Below, in pieces: positions 53,773-61,054 of a stretch of 64,000 nucleotides of DNA. The position numbers were made by a program, and so were the translations under genes. This DNA comes from Flavobacterium segetis (lineage in GTDB: Bacteria > Bacteroidota > Bacteroidia > Flavobacteriales > Flavobacteriaceae), in the NCBI RefSeq assembly GCF_900129575.1, contig NZ_FQWE01000006.1, positions 124,001 to 188,000 on the forward strand, read 5' to 3'. How positions within the stretch are numbered: position 1 is the first letter of the stretch; the number at the start of each line of letters is the position of its first letter. Below the pieces are notes generated by a model. The model worked only from the letters and a program-made list of their open reading frames with translations, was not told where the DNA came from and did not search any database.

Positions 53773-56052
53773 TTAATAATTCACATTCACACCAAAACCT
53801 ATTCCCATATCACTATCATAATGCGTAGTAATTCCGAAATTCTTACCTACAATATACTTAAAACCGCCCATGTATTCCTTATCAGTATTCACCATAAACG
53901 AGGCTCTCAATCTTGGAGAAACTGGAATATCTTCTCGCATCAATTGCAATCTTACATTTCCATCATGATATATTTCTGTTTGAAAAATAACTAACATTGG
54001 CAACGTGTACGCAAATCCCAAACTAGCTTGAATCCGCTTATCTTTTGTACTTCTTTGTCCAAATAAATTTTCTTCTATTTCTTTACTTTCTAATTTTCTA
54101 TATCTGACGTCAAAACCTACAAAAGGCATAAACCATTGATTTTTTCCGACATATCTTCCAATATGTGTTTCAGATTCATAGCCGTGGTCATCGCTATATC
54201 CCAAACGCCATTCGGTTCCAAAACTCCATCTAGCATTTTGAAACATTGCTTGGCCATCATTTCCATTGGTAGCAAAATCATTTTCAGCCATAAAATGCAA
54301 CTGATTGCTTTCGGCTTGCAGTTTCTTGTAGGCTGCCACTTTGTTTGGTAAAAAGGGATTAGGTTTTGAATCCTCGTAACTAAATACTCGGTTCATTCCA
54401 GCCATCATATGATACAAAACATGACAATGAAAAAACCAGTCTCCGTCTGCATTCGCAGCAAATTCGATTACGTCGGTTTCCATTGGCATAATATCTAATA
54501 CATTTTTAAGCGGAGAGTACTCCCCTTGCCCATTCAATACTCTAAAATCGTGACCGTGCAAATGCATTGGATGACGCATCATAGAATTATTAGTCAAAGT
54601 GATGCGAACAATTTCTCCTTTTTTAATTAATATCTTATCAACCTCTGAAAGAACTTTATTATCCATGCTCCAAACGTAACGATTCATGTTTCCGTTTAAT
54701 TCAAATTTAATTTCACGAATAGGAGCATCTTTTGGTAATGTAGTTACAGTTGGTGATTTCAACATTGAATAATTCAAAGTCACAATATCTGAATTCATAT
54801 TATGACTTGAATGATCCATTTGCATACCGCTCATTTTCATTTTATCACCATCCATCTTCATACTACCATCATCCATTTTCATTTTCCCGTCATTCATTTT
54901 CATAGCATTGCCAGATATTTCTGGATACATGACAGTATTCATATCCATTTTCTGTAAAGACATATCCATTCCCATATCGTTCATTGAACCGTCTATGTTC
55001 ATCATGCCGTTCATCATTTTCATACCTTCAAAGTATTTTAATTTTGGCATTGGACTAACCAATTGCTTAATTCCCGAACCAATATAAATGGAAGCTGATT
55101 TACTTCTATCCTCTGGAGTGACTAAAAATTCATATGAAGTATTGTCTGCTGGAATGATCACAACAACATCGTAGGTTTCTGAAACGCCAATAATTAATCG
55201 GTCTACGTCAATAGGTTCTACATCATTCCCATCATTGGCTACTACCGTAATTTTTCCTCCCGCATAATTCAACCAAAAATAAGATGATGCACCACCGTTA
55301 GAAATTCGCAATCGTACTTTATCGCCCGCTTTAAATTGCGATAATTGATTTTCATTCGTTCCGTTGATAAGAAAATTTTCGTAATAAATATCACTAACAT
55401 CCATGGCTAGCATTCGTTTCCACTCGTTGTTAATTTTAGTTTTGAAATGTCCCGCTTTTATCGCTTCAGCATAGCTTTGCGTTGTACCCTTTTTAATTGC
55501 AAACCAATCGGAAGCGTTGTGCAGCATTCGATGTACGTTTTTAGGATTTAAATCAGTCCACTCGCTCAAAATTATGGGAACTTGAGGCAAATCGTCAATC
55601 CCTTTTCTAAAGGTTGGATCATTTATTTTCTTTTTTAAAATTAGTGAGCCATACATCCCAATTTGCTCTTGTAAGCCAGAATGCGAATGATACCAATGAG
55701 TTCCACTTTGAATTATTGGAAAACGATACGTAAATGTTTCGCCGGGCGCGATAGGCATTTGTGTAAGAAAAGGAACACCGTCATATTGATTAGGCAACAT
55801 TAATCCGTGCCAGTGTAATGAAGTTCCCTCTTTCAGTTTATTATGAACGACAATTTCAGCAATATCGCCTTCTGTAAAAGTCAAGGTTGGCATAGGAATT
55901 TGTCCGTTTACAGCAATTGCTCGTTTATCTTTTCCAGAAAAATTTACAACTGTATCGGTTACTGTTAAGTCATATTTTACTACGTTTTGCGCGTTCAAGG
56001 CACAAAAACTAAATATAGCTGCAAAGACAACTATTACTTTATTATTTATCAT
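53773..56052 (-). CDS. multicopper oxidase fused to a CopB-like outer-membrane domain
   Basis: A 759-residue exported protein (signal peptide ending NAQN). Residues about 25-570 form a CopA-type multicopper oxidase with copper ligands in HWHGLMLP, GTHWYHSHSG, HPMHLHGHDF and FFHCHVLYHMMAGM. A Met/His-rich insert (about 340-425, with repeats such as MKMDDGSMKMDGDKMKMSG) should bind Cu(I). After about residue 600 the sequence turns into a CopB-like beta-barrel (FGTEWRLGYSDDHGYE, and the final strand IGFGVNVNY). It probably oxidises Cu(I) at the outer membrane. Its start overlaps the upstream DUF305 gene by 11 bases. Confidence 0.92.
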   Translation of the reverse strand: MINNKVIVVFAAIFSFCALNAQNVVKYDLTVTDTVVNFSGKDKRAIAVNGQIPMPTLTFTEGDIAEIVVHNKLKEGTSLHWHGLMLPNQYDGVPFLTQMPIAPGETFTYRFPIIQSGTHWYHSHSGLQEQIGMYGSLILKKKINDPTFRKGIDDLPQVPIILSEWTDLNPKNVHRMLHNASDWFAIKKGTTQSYAEAIKAGHFKTKINNEWKRMLAMDVSDIYYENFLINGTNENQLSQFKAGDKVRLRISNGGASSYFWLNYAGGKITVVANDGNDVEPIDVDRLIIGVSETYDVVVIIPADNTSYEFLVTPEDRSKSASIYIGSGIKQLVSPMPKLKYFEGMKMMNGMMNIDGSMNDMGMDMSLQKMDMNTVMYPEISGNAMKMNDGKMKMDDGSMKMDGDKMKMSGMQMDHSSHNMNSDIVTLNYSMLKSPTVTTLPKDAPIREIKFELNGNMNRYVWSMDNKVLSEVDKILIKKGEIVRITLTNNSMMRHPMHLHGHDFRVLNGQGEYSPLKNVLDIMPMETDVIEFAANADGDWFFHCHVLYHMMAGMNRVFSYEDSKPNPFLPNKVAAYKKLQAESNQLHFMAENDFATNGNDGQAMFQNARWSFGTEWRLGYSDDHGYESETHIGRYVGKNQWFMPFVGFDVRYRKLESKEIEENLFGQRSTKDKRIQASLGFAYTLPMLVIFQTEIYHDGNVRLQLMREDIPVSPRLRASFMVNTDKEYMGGFKYIVGKNFGITTHYDSDMGIGFGVNVNY

Positions 56053-56524
56053 TTTCTAATCTTTTTATCATCATTTTCATTTCCTCAATTTCTTTTTTTT
56101 GAGCCTTAATGATATCATCAGCCAGTTTTCTAACCTCTGGATCTTTTATATCTGCTCGTTCACTTGTTAATATTGCAATAGAATGGTGGGGAATCATTGC
56201 TTTCATCCATAAAACATCCCCAACGATTGGACTTTGAGTTCGAACAAGAAACAAAGCCGAACTAAATAGAATAAAACTACCAACGACTATTGCTATATTT
56301 TTTTTCTTATTCGTATACATTCTCAACATCACTAATAACATTATTACTGCCATTGTTGCTATTCCTAAACATGTCATATAAAATCTTGTAAGACTAAAAT
56401 ATACATGGTCAATCGCATAAGTGTTTAAATACATCGTAACATACATTGCAAGAAAGGACAGCCCTAACATTGAAACGAATTTTGAGTACGTATTGTGCTT
56501 TTTGTGTTTCTCTAAATTTTCCAT
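56042..56524 (-). CDS. DUF305 membrane protein
   Basis: A 160-residue protein with three hydrophobic helices (about 18-36, 45-66, 75-92) followed by a periplasmic helical DUF305 segment. The segment contains MKAMIPHHSIAILTSERA and a charged C-terminal helix KKEIEEMKMMIKRLEN. The Met/His pattern (MIPHH, MKMM) is typical of DUF305 proteins found beside copper-resistance genes. It overlaps the multicopper oxidase gene and is probably translated with it. Confidence 0.87.
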   Translation of the reverse strand: MENLEKHKKHNTYSKFVSMLGLSFLAMYVTMYLNTYAIDHVYFSLTRFYMTCLGIATMAVIMLLVMLRMYTNKKKNIAIVVGSFILFSSALFLVRTQSPIVGDVLWMKAMIPHHSIAILTSERADIKDPEVRKLADDIIKAQKKEIEEMKMMIKRLENDK

Positions 56525-56556
56525 CTTACTATATTCTTAAAGTTAAATACTAATTA

Positions 56557-56572
56557 ATCTATTCGAATAGAT
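56557..56572. promoter_or_regulatory. 16-bp perfect palindrome upstream of the DUF305-oxidase genes
   Basis: ATCTATTCGAATAGAT is a perfect palindrome 33 bases upstream of the DUF305 start and 40 bases after the HMBD lipoprotein gene. With its central TTCGAA it is less A+T-trivial than other palindromes here and could be an operator for a metal-responsive regulator encoded elsewhere. Confidence 0.5.
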
Positions 56573-56611
56573 CAACTTAATAAATTGATAATCAAATCAT
56601 TATTTCCATTT

Positions 56612-56887
56612 TCAATCTTTTGTTGTAATTTGCTCCAATTCCATTCCACATTTCGGACACTTATCGCCTTTACTTCCAATAACTTCTGGATGCATTGGAC
56701 AAGAATATGATTTGTTATTATCCATCATTTTATGATCGTTACTCATTATCGTTGAATCATGTTTCATCATTGTTGAATCATTCATCATGTGTGATTCTTT
56801 ATTACTATTGTCTTTGCTAATTTGCTGTTTACAAGAAGTTATAATTAAAAACAAACCTAATAGTAAACTAAAATTTAAAATTTTCAT
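56612..56887 (-). CDS. heavy-metal-binding domain (HMBD) lipoprotein
   Basis: A 91-residue lipoprotein (lipobox IITSC, Cys19). A Met/His-rich linker (MMKHDSTIMSNDHKMM) leads to a C-terminal heavy-metal-binding domain: YSCPMHPEVIGSKGDKCPKCGMELE, read in two parts as YSCPMHPEV and CPKCGMEL. The same short domain is found at the ends of CusB-type adaptors and copper ATPases. It probably buffers copper in the periplasm. Confidence 0.88.
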   Translation of the reverse strand: MKILNFSLLLGLFLIITSCKQQISKDNSNKESHMMNDSTMMKHDSTIMSNDHKMMDNNKSYSCPMHPEVIGSKGDKCPKCGMELEQITTKD

Positions 56888-56976
56888 TTTGTAGAGTTTT
56901 AATTAGCTGCTAAAGACGTTTATCTGCATCTAAACATTGTTGTTTATTTATTAAAAATTATTTCATAATTCACTTC

Positions 56977-57786
56977 CTAATTTTTTAAATTAAAAAAAGT
57001 ATAATACAAATTCAAATAGACTCCATTTGATGCATTGCGATTCATTGAACTAATTAATTCTCTTCGGTAAGCCAAATCTAAACGTGCTTGACTATTAAAA
57101 ATAAATTGAATAACTGGAACTGCATCTAAATACGATTTACCATTTTCATTGATAGTTTGGCCTACAAATTCTAACATTAAGTTAATATTTGTTTGTTTCA
57201 AACTAGTATATTTTTTTGGATACATTAATTTTCCAAAAGACAACGTATAATTAGTGGCTGTGCTTCCAAAATTGTCAGGAAAAGCATGATTTGAAGTATT
57301 GTCGAATACCTTCTCAAAACTTACTGTAGAACTGATTGCCAACTTTTTGATCAGTTTTGTAGCAACAATACCAGTTTCAAAACCGGTATTGTTACCCATA
57401 ATTTCAATTTGTTCTTGAATTACATTAGAATTGTTAAAGCTGTACCTACCAAAAGCAGCCATTCGGAAATGACTATTGATATCATCCTCAGAATAAAAGC
57501 GATACTTGGCATAAATGCTCCCGCCTTCTGCTTCTAAATTATCGTTCTTGTTACTGGCAAAAGCTGATGCTCTTAACATCAAGTTTCTGTTGAGTCCATA
57601 AGTTACTTCAGGCATAATACTATAAATAGATCCTGATGTCATTTCGCTTTGAAAAGCAGACTGTAACACATTTATTGCTAAAGAATTAGCAGGAACATTA
57701 CTTGCAGGATCTGTTACCAAAAATAATTCCTGACTCGTTCCTTTTTGAAAAATAAAAACGATAACTAGTACTAGAAATTTCTTCAT
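56977..57786 (-). CDS. putative outer-membrane barrel protein of the copper cluster
   Basis: A 269-residue protein with a signal peptide (to about residue 18, GTSQE). It then has amphipathic strands (YSIMPEVTYGLNRNLMLRAS, GGSIYAKYRFYSEDD, YLNLYYTFFNLKN at the C-terminus) suggestive of a small barrel ending in an aromatic residue pattern. It starts within the last base of the HMA protein gene, so both are co-translated. I do not recognise the family; its role is presumably in metal handling at the outer membrane. Confidence 0.65.
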   Translation of the reverse strand: MKKFLVLVIVFIFQKGTSQELFLVTDPASNVPANSLAINVLQSAFQSEMTSGSIYSIMPEVTYGLNRNLMLRASAFASNKNDNLEAEGGSIYAKYRFYSEDDINSHFRMAAFGRYSFNNSNVIQEQIEIMGNNTGFETGIVATKLIKKLAISSTVSFEKVFDNTSNHAFPDNFGSTATNYTLSFGKLMYPKKYTSLKQTNINLMLEFVGQTINENGKSYLDAVPVIQFIFNSQARLDLAYRRELISSMNRNASNGVYLNLYYTFFNLKN

Positions 57787-58283
57787 TATTTTACAATTTT
57801 AATATGGAAATCCTTTTCATTGTTCATGGCATACGTTGTGCTGCTCTTGTAAGACTTAGATAGTTTTTTAAACTCTTTATCAGTTACGTAACCTTTATCT
57901 AAAACCTGTACTTGAACTTCCTTGTTCTTACTTTCTTTACCGTCTACAACAACGAAAGAGTTTTTCTTTAAAGTTTCAGCATCCACTGTTACAATTAAAG
58001 AACCAATAAAAAAACCTGCTTTTTCCACTTTTTCTTTGAATATCGCAGGCGATAGTGAATTATTATCTGCTAATGAAACAATGAAAGTATTTGAATTCAA
58101 GTCGATTTCGACATCCTTCACTTCTGGCATTGATTTTAATTGCTTGTTAATAGCGTTTGAACACATGGAGCACGTTAATCCAGTTGCTACAATCTCTGCT
58201 TTTGAAATTTGTGCATTACTTACCGCCGAAAATAGTACCATTAAAACTATTAAAGCGCTGTATTTTATATTTACTATTTTCAT
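57786..58283 (-). CDS. exported HMA-domain metallochaperone-like protein
   Basis: A 165-residue protein with a signal peptide (about 1-24, ending SNAQI) followed by a heavy-metal-associated domain carrying the metal site GLTCSMCSNAI (CxxC) and the typical VKDVEIDLNSNTF strand. The C-terminal 80 residues form a second, unassigned region. Exported HMA proteins bind Cu(I) outside the cytoplasm. It lies one base downstream of the TlpA-like gene. Confidence 0.85.
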   Translation of the reverse strand: MKIVNIKYSALIVLMVLFSAVSNAQISKAEIVATGLTCSMCSNAINKQLKSMPEVKDVEIDLNSNTFIVSLADNNSLSPAIFKEKVEKAGFFIGSLIVTVDAETLKKNSFVVVDGKESKNKEVQVQVLDKGYVTDKEFKKLSKSYKSSTTYAMNNEKDFHIKIVK

Positions 58284-58284
58284 T

Positions 58285-58761
58285 TTATTTATTTATTAAA
58301 TTTATTATTTCTTGATCTGTTGGGTTTTTCATTATTAATATTCCTTCGCTATCAAATAGGAATTTTGAAGGCAACTCTTCTACTCCAAAAACTACTGCTG
58401 CGTTAGCATCAAATCCTTTTGGATCAATTAATTGCAAAAAATTTATCTTGTCTTTTTCAATCGCTTTTTTCCATTTAGCAGCGTCTGTATCAATCGAAAT
58501 TCCAATAATTTCTATTTTACTTGAATCTAAATCTTTATGCATTTGCACTAGCTTTTTATTCCCCACTCTGCATGGTCCGCACCAAGAAGCCCAAAAATCA
58601 ATTAATACATACTTACCCTTAAATTCGTTTATGTTAACTTTTTTATCTTTATTGCTTTGCAATTCAATTGATGGAATTGTGTTTCCAATTTTTATTTGTG
58701 CAAATGAAGTAACACTAAAAGCTACTAATAAAAAGACGATTAGTTTTGTCCTGATATACAT
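58285..58761 (-). CDS. TlpA/ResA-type thioredoxin
   Basis: A 158-residue exported protein (signal peptide to SFAQ) with a TlpA-like fold. The redox site is WASWCGPCRVGNKK, followed by IEIIGISIDTDAAKWKKAI and the cis-Pro loop ELPSKFLFDSEG. It could keep the Cys residues of the neighbouring HMA and DUF3347 proteins reduced for metal binding, or reduce disulfides formed by copper. Confidence 0.9.
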   Translation of the reverse strand: MYIRTKLIVFLLVAFSVTSFAQIKIGNTIPSIELQSNKDKKVNINEFKGKYVLIDFWASWCGPCRVGNKKLVQMHKDLDSSKIEIIGISIDTDAAKWKKAIEKDKINFLQLIDPKGFDANAAVVFGVEELPSKFLFDSEGILIMKNPTDQEIINLINK

Positions 58762-58781
58762 TATAAATATTGTTTTTTTTT

Positions 58782-58815
58782 AAAACAAAGTCCAAATTTT
58801 TACAACTGGACTTTG
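58782..58815 (-). terminator. intrinsic terminator after the DUF3347 gene
   Basis: On the minus strand CAAAGTCCA pairs with TGGACTTTG across a 12-base loop and is followed by TTTTA. It lies seven bases after the stop of the DUF3347 gene and before the TlpA-like gene, so the latter probably needs its own promoter or read-through. Confidence 0.78.
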
Positions 58816-58821
58816 CTAAAG

Positions 58822-59694
58822 TTATTTAATTGTTTCTACCGTTTTACCGCAAGTCATCATCATCGAACCGTAATATGGATTCTTAACTGCATTTTCTTTG
58901 CTCAACCAGTTTGCACCTTTTCCTTTATTTGCCATTGGACAAAACTGATAGTAAACTGGGTTTTCTGTTTTTGAAACCTTGATTAATTCATACATATTTT
59001 TTGACAAATTGATAAAACGTTCTCTTTGGTGTTCAATTTCTTTAGTGTCAGCAATGTGTTTCGCATCTTCCTTTAAATTGGTGAAAACTTTCATCCACAC
59101 CATATGCACATCCATTTCCAATTTATCCATTTGTACCGCTTCTAAATTAGTTAGTAGCGTTTTAGATTTTTCAGCAGCCATTGCTCCGTCTGTACTTACT
59201 AATGCATCCTTTACTGCGAAATAATTATCGAAAACTGACGAAAGTTGGTTCATTTCTTTCATTGCTGTATTTGTCATATCCATGTGATTTGCGTGATTTG
59301 CGTGATTTTCATAATTCATCGTAGATGCAGTTGCTTTTACTGCAATTTTACTTTCTCTATCATATTGACAACAACCTGGTAATTCATTATAAACATTTTC
59401 TGGCGCAAGGAAAGTATCGCTATCGTATCCTGCTAAAGCAATGCGTTTTAAAACTTCGTCTTGAGTTGTTTTTTTAGAATCATAAGTTATCGAAGCCATT
59501 TTGCTGTCTTTATTCCAATCAACAGAAGCAACGTTTTTTAGATTACCTGCTTTTTCTATTGTTTTTTCGCACATGCCACAGTTACCGTAAATCTTTACGT
59601 TTTCAGTTACTGAATTTTTTATTTGTGCGCTAGAGATTGTAAAGGTTAACAACATCGTTGCTGCAACCATTACATTTGAAATTGAATATTTCAT
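58822..59694 (-). CDS. HMA plus DUF3347 metal-binding protein
   Basis: A 290-residue exported protein (signal peptide to about residue 24). First comes an HMA-like domain (about 28-95) with the site YGNCGMCEKTI and DSKMASITYDSKK. Next is a short His-rich linker (NHANHANHMDM) encoded by a 9-bp tandem repeat, then DUF3347 (about 145-290) ending in FCPMANKGKGANWLSKENA and PYYGSMMMTCGKTVE. These Cys/Met motifs are typical of copper-binding proteins that accompany CusB-type systems. It probably serves as periplasmic copper carrier. Confidence 0.9.
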   Translation of the reverse strand: MKYSISNVMVAATMLLTFTISSAQIKNSVTENVKIYGNCGMCEKTIEKAGNLKNVASVDWNKDSKMASITYDSKKTTQDEVLKRIALAGYDSDTFLAPENVYNELPGCCQYDRESKIAVKATASTMNYENHANHANHMDMTNTAMKEMNQLSSVFDNYFAVKDALVSTDGAMAAEKSKTLLTNLEAVQMDKLEMDVHMVWMKVFTNLKEDAKHIADTKEIEHQRERFINLSKNMYELIKVSKTENPVYYQFCPMANKGKGANWLSKENAVKNPYYGSMMMTCGKTVETIK

Positions 59695-59876
59695 AGTGTA
59701 GGGATTTGTGTCAAAAGAGAATTTTCTTTTGAAAGTGATTTAATTAAAATTTTGAATTGTGAACAACAGTAAAATAATTAAGAACGCAAATACGTTACTT
59801 GATTAATCTAAAAATTGAAGCTAGTGTACTGCAGATGCAGTGAAGTAGCCATAAGTATGGCTGTCAAGAAATAAAA

Positions 59877-60245
59877 TTAGCCTATTTTAGGAATAAGCCA
59901 TAATGAAGTGTATCCAGATGACACGAAAGTTTTTGAACTGTAAAACTTTTGTTTTTCTTTAGGAAAATTAAAGAAAGTGTAACCAAATTCATTTTGGCTA
60001 AACAAAGCTAAGCTTACTTGTACAGAAGTTGTTGTACAATTTGAATGTCCGCATTGACCGTCGCAACCGCTATTTTTATCAGCAGCATGACTTTCTTCAG
60101 AACATCCTTTATGCTCTTGTTTTGAGGTTGTTTCCATTTTACAACATTCTTTTTCTGACTGAGTTCCACACGCATAAGTCAAACTTGGCAGTAAGAACAA
60201 GCCAAGAGTTAGAATTACAAAATATATGTGCAACTTTTTAATCAT
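59877..60245 (-). CDS. Cys/His-rich exported small protein
   Basis: A 122-residue protein with a signal peptide (about 1-26, ending LTYACG). The next 50 residues are dense in Cys and His (EKECCKMETTS, EHKGCSEESHAAD, GCDGQCGHSNC), and a 45-residue tail resembles two membrane-active or barrel strands. It is the first gene of the metal cluster in transcription order. The composition suggests binding of soft metals; I do not recognise a named family. Confidence 0.65.
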   Translation of the reverse strand: MIKKLHIYFVILTLGLFLLPSLTYACGTQSEKECCKMETTSKQEHKGCSEESHAADKNSGCDGQCGHSNCTTTSVQVSLALFSQNEFGYTFFNFPKEKQKFYSSKTFVSSGYTSLWLIPKIG

Positions 60246-60249
60246 GTGC

Positions 60250-60257
60250 CAAAGGTA
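60250..60257 (-). promoter_or_regulatory. candidate -7 box abutting the Cys/His-rich gene
   Basis: The minus strand reads TACCTTTG, a TAnnTTTG match ending four bases before the ATG at 60245. A transcript would start at or near the initiation codon, as proposed for the tauE-type gene. No -33 element is apparent. Confidence 0.38.
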
Positions 60258-60339
60258 AGAAGTAATTTGTTTTATAGGTTTAATTTTAACTTTCTGTTGG
60301 GTTTAGTTAAACAGCATCATTTTATAAAATTAAAGATTT

Positions 60340-60381
60340 AAAAATAGCCATTGCACTACTCTATCAAGTTTTTGCAATGGC
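60340..60381 (-). terminator. terminator belonging to a lost T9SS-cargo gene
   Basis: GCCATTGCA (60347-60355) and TGCAATGGC (60373-60381) form a perfect stem; on the minus strand it is followed by TATTTTTAAAT. It lies 36 bases beyond the stop codon of the sorting-tail remnant at 60417 and so appears to be the terminator of that former gene. Confidence 0.72.
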
Positions 60382-60416
60382 CTACTGCGAAAGATTGTTG
60401 CTTTAACAAAAAGTTT

Positions 60417-60540
60417 TTATTCTTTTAAAAATTTAAAGGTTTTACCGCTTTCTAATTTTAAGAAATATAATCCGTTGTTTAAACCTTGAACATTAATTAG
60501 GTAGCAGTTTCTACAATAGAAGTTATATTCAGGTAAATAA
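60417..60540 (-). pseudogene. remnant of a type IX secretion sorting domain (C-terminal tail)
   Basis: On the minus strand the last codons before TAA (60417-60419) read NVQGLNNGLYFLKLESGKTF, then KFLKE, a standard type-A T9SS C-terminal sorting tail. Upstream the frame is broken near 60507: the matching continuation (NITSIVETAT) is in another frame and ends within about 40 bases. No cargo domain remains. The rest of the 60246-60548 gap holds its terminator and no other gene. Confidence 0.6.
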
Positions 60541-60548
60541 TAAATATG

Positions 60549-60956
60549 TTAAGAAGAGTATTGATTAATTACATCAAAAAGCTTTCTAGAATCAATTTCC
60601 TCAATTTCTTCTAAGTTAAAATCATATCTAGATCCATCATTTTTATAAATTGTTATAACCTGATTCTCTAATTCTGTTCTCTTCACATTATCAAATGATA
60701 TTGATTTTCCAAAAAATGTTTTAATCCGGATAAAAATTCCTTTTTTATTATATTGTACATAATTCTTGAACCAAAACATTCTTGAGAAAAATACCGCTTG
60801 CGATACATGTCCAATTGCACTAATTCCTTTATTTATTTTTGGGTTTTGAAATTCAATTATTTCAAAAAAACCAAAAATGATACAGAATAAGGATAGTAAT
60901 ACTAATGATATAAAAAACCAATTGTATTGTAAATTGTCAAATTTAATTCTTTTCAT
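60549..60956 (-). CDS. small two-helix membrane protein with PH-like tail
   Basis: A 135-residue protein. Two hydrophobic helices (about 12-34 and 45-62) are followed by a soluble segment with KKGIFIRIKTFFGKSISFDN and VKRTELENQVITIYKNDG, which looks like the beta-strand pattern of a bacterial PH (YcxB-like) domain. No specific function can be given. It lies between the sorting-tail remnant and the helicase gene, on the same strand. Confidence 0.6.
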   Translation of the reverse strand: MKRIKFDNLQYNWFFISLVLLSLFCIIFGFFEIIEFQNPKINKGISAIGHVSQAVFFSRMFWFKNYVQYNKKGIFIRIKTFFGKSISFDNVKRTELENQVITIYKNDGSRYDFNLEEIEEIDSRKLFDVINQYSS

Positions 60957-61054
60957 TTTTTAAGGATTTATAAAAATTGCTAATTATGCGGTACTTAAGA
61001 GGAACGAATTTTGTGCTTTTTTGGTTTTATTAGTCTTATGAATTGTTGTCAATG

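Noticed and set aside
59281..59311. Short tandem repeat as a CRISPR-like or mobile feature
   Set aside because: The 9-bp repeat is in frame inside the HMA-DUF3347 gene and encodes the NHANHANHM linker.
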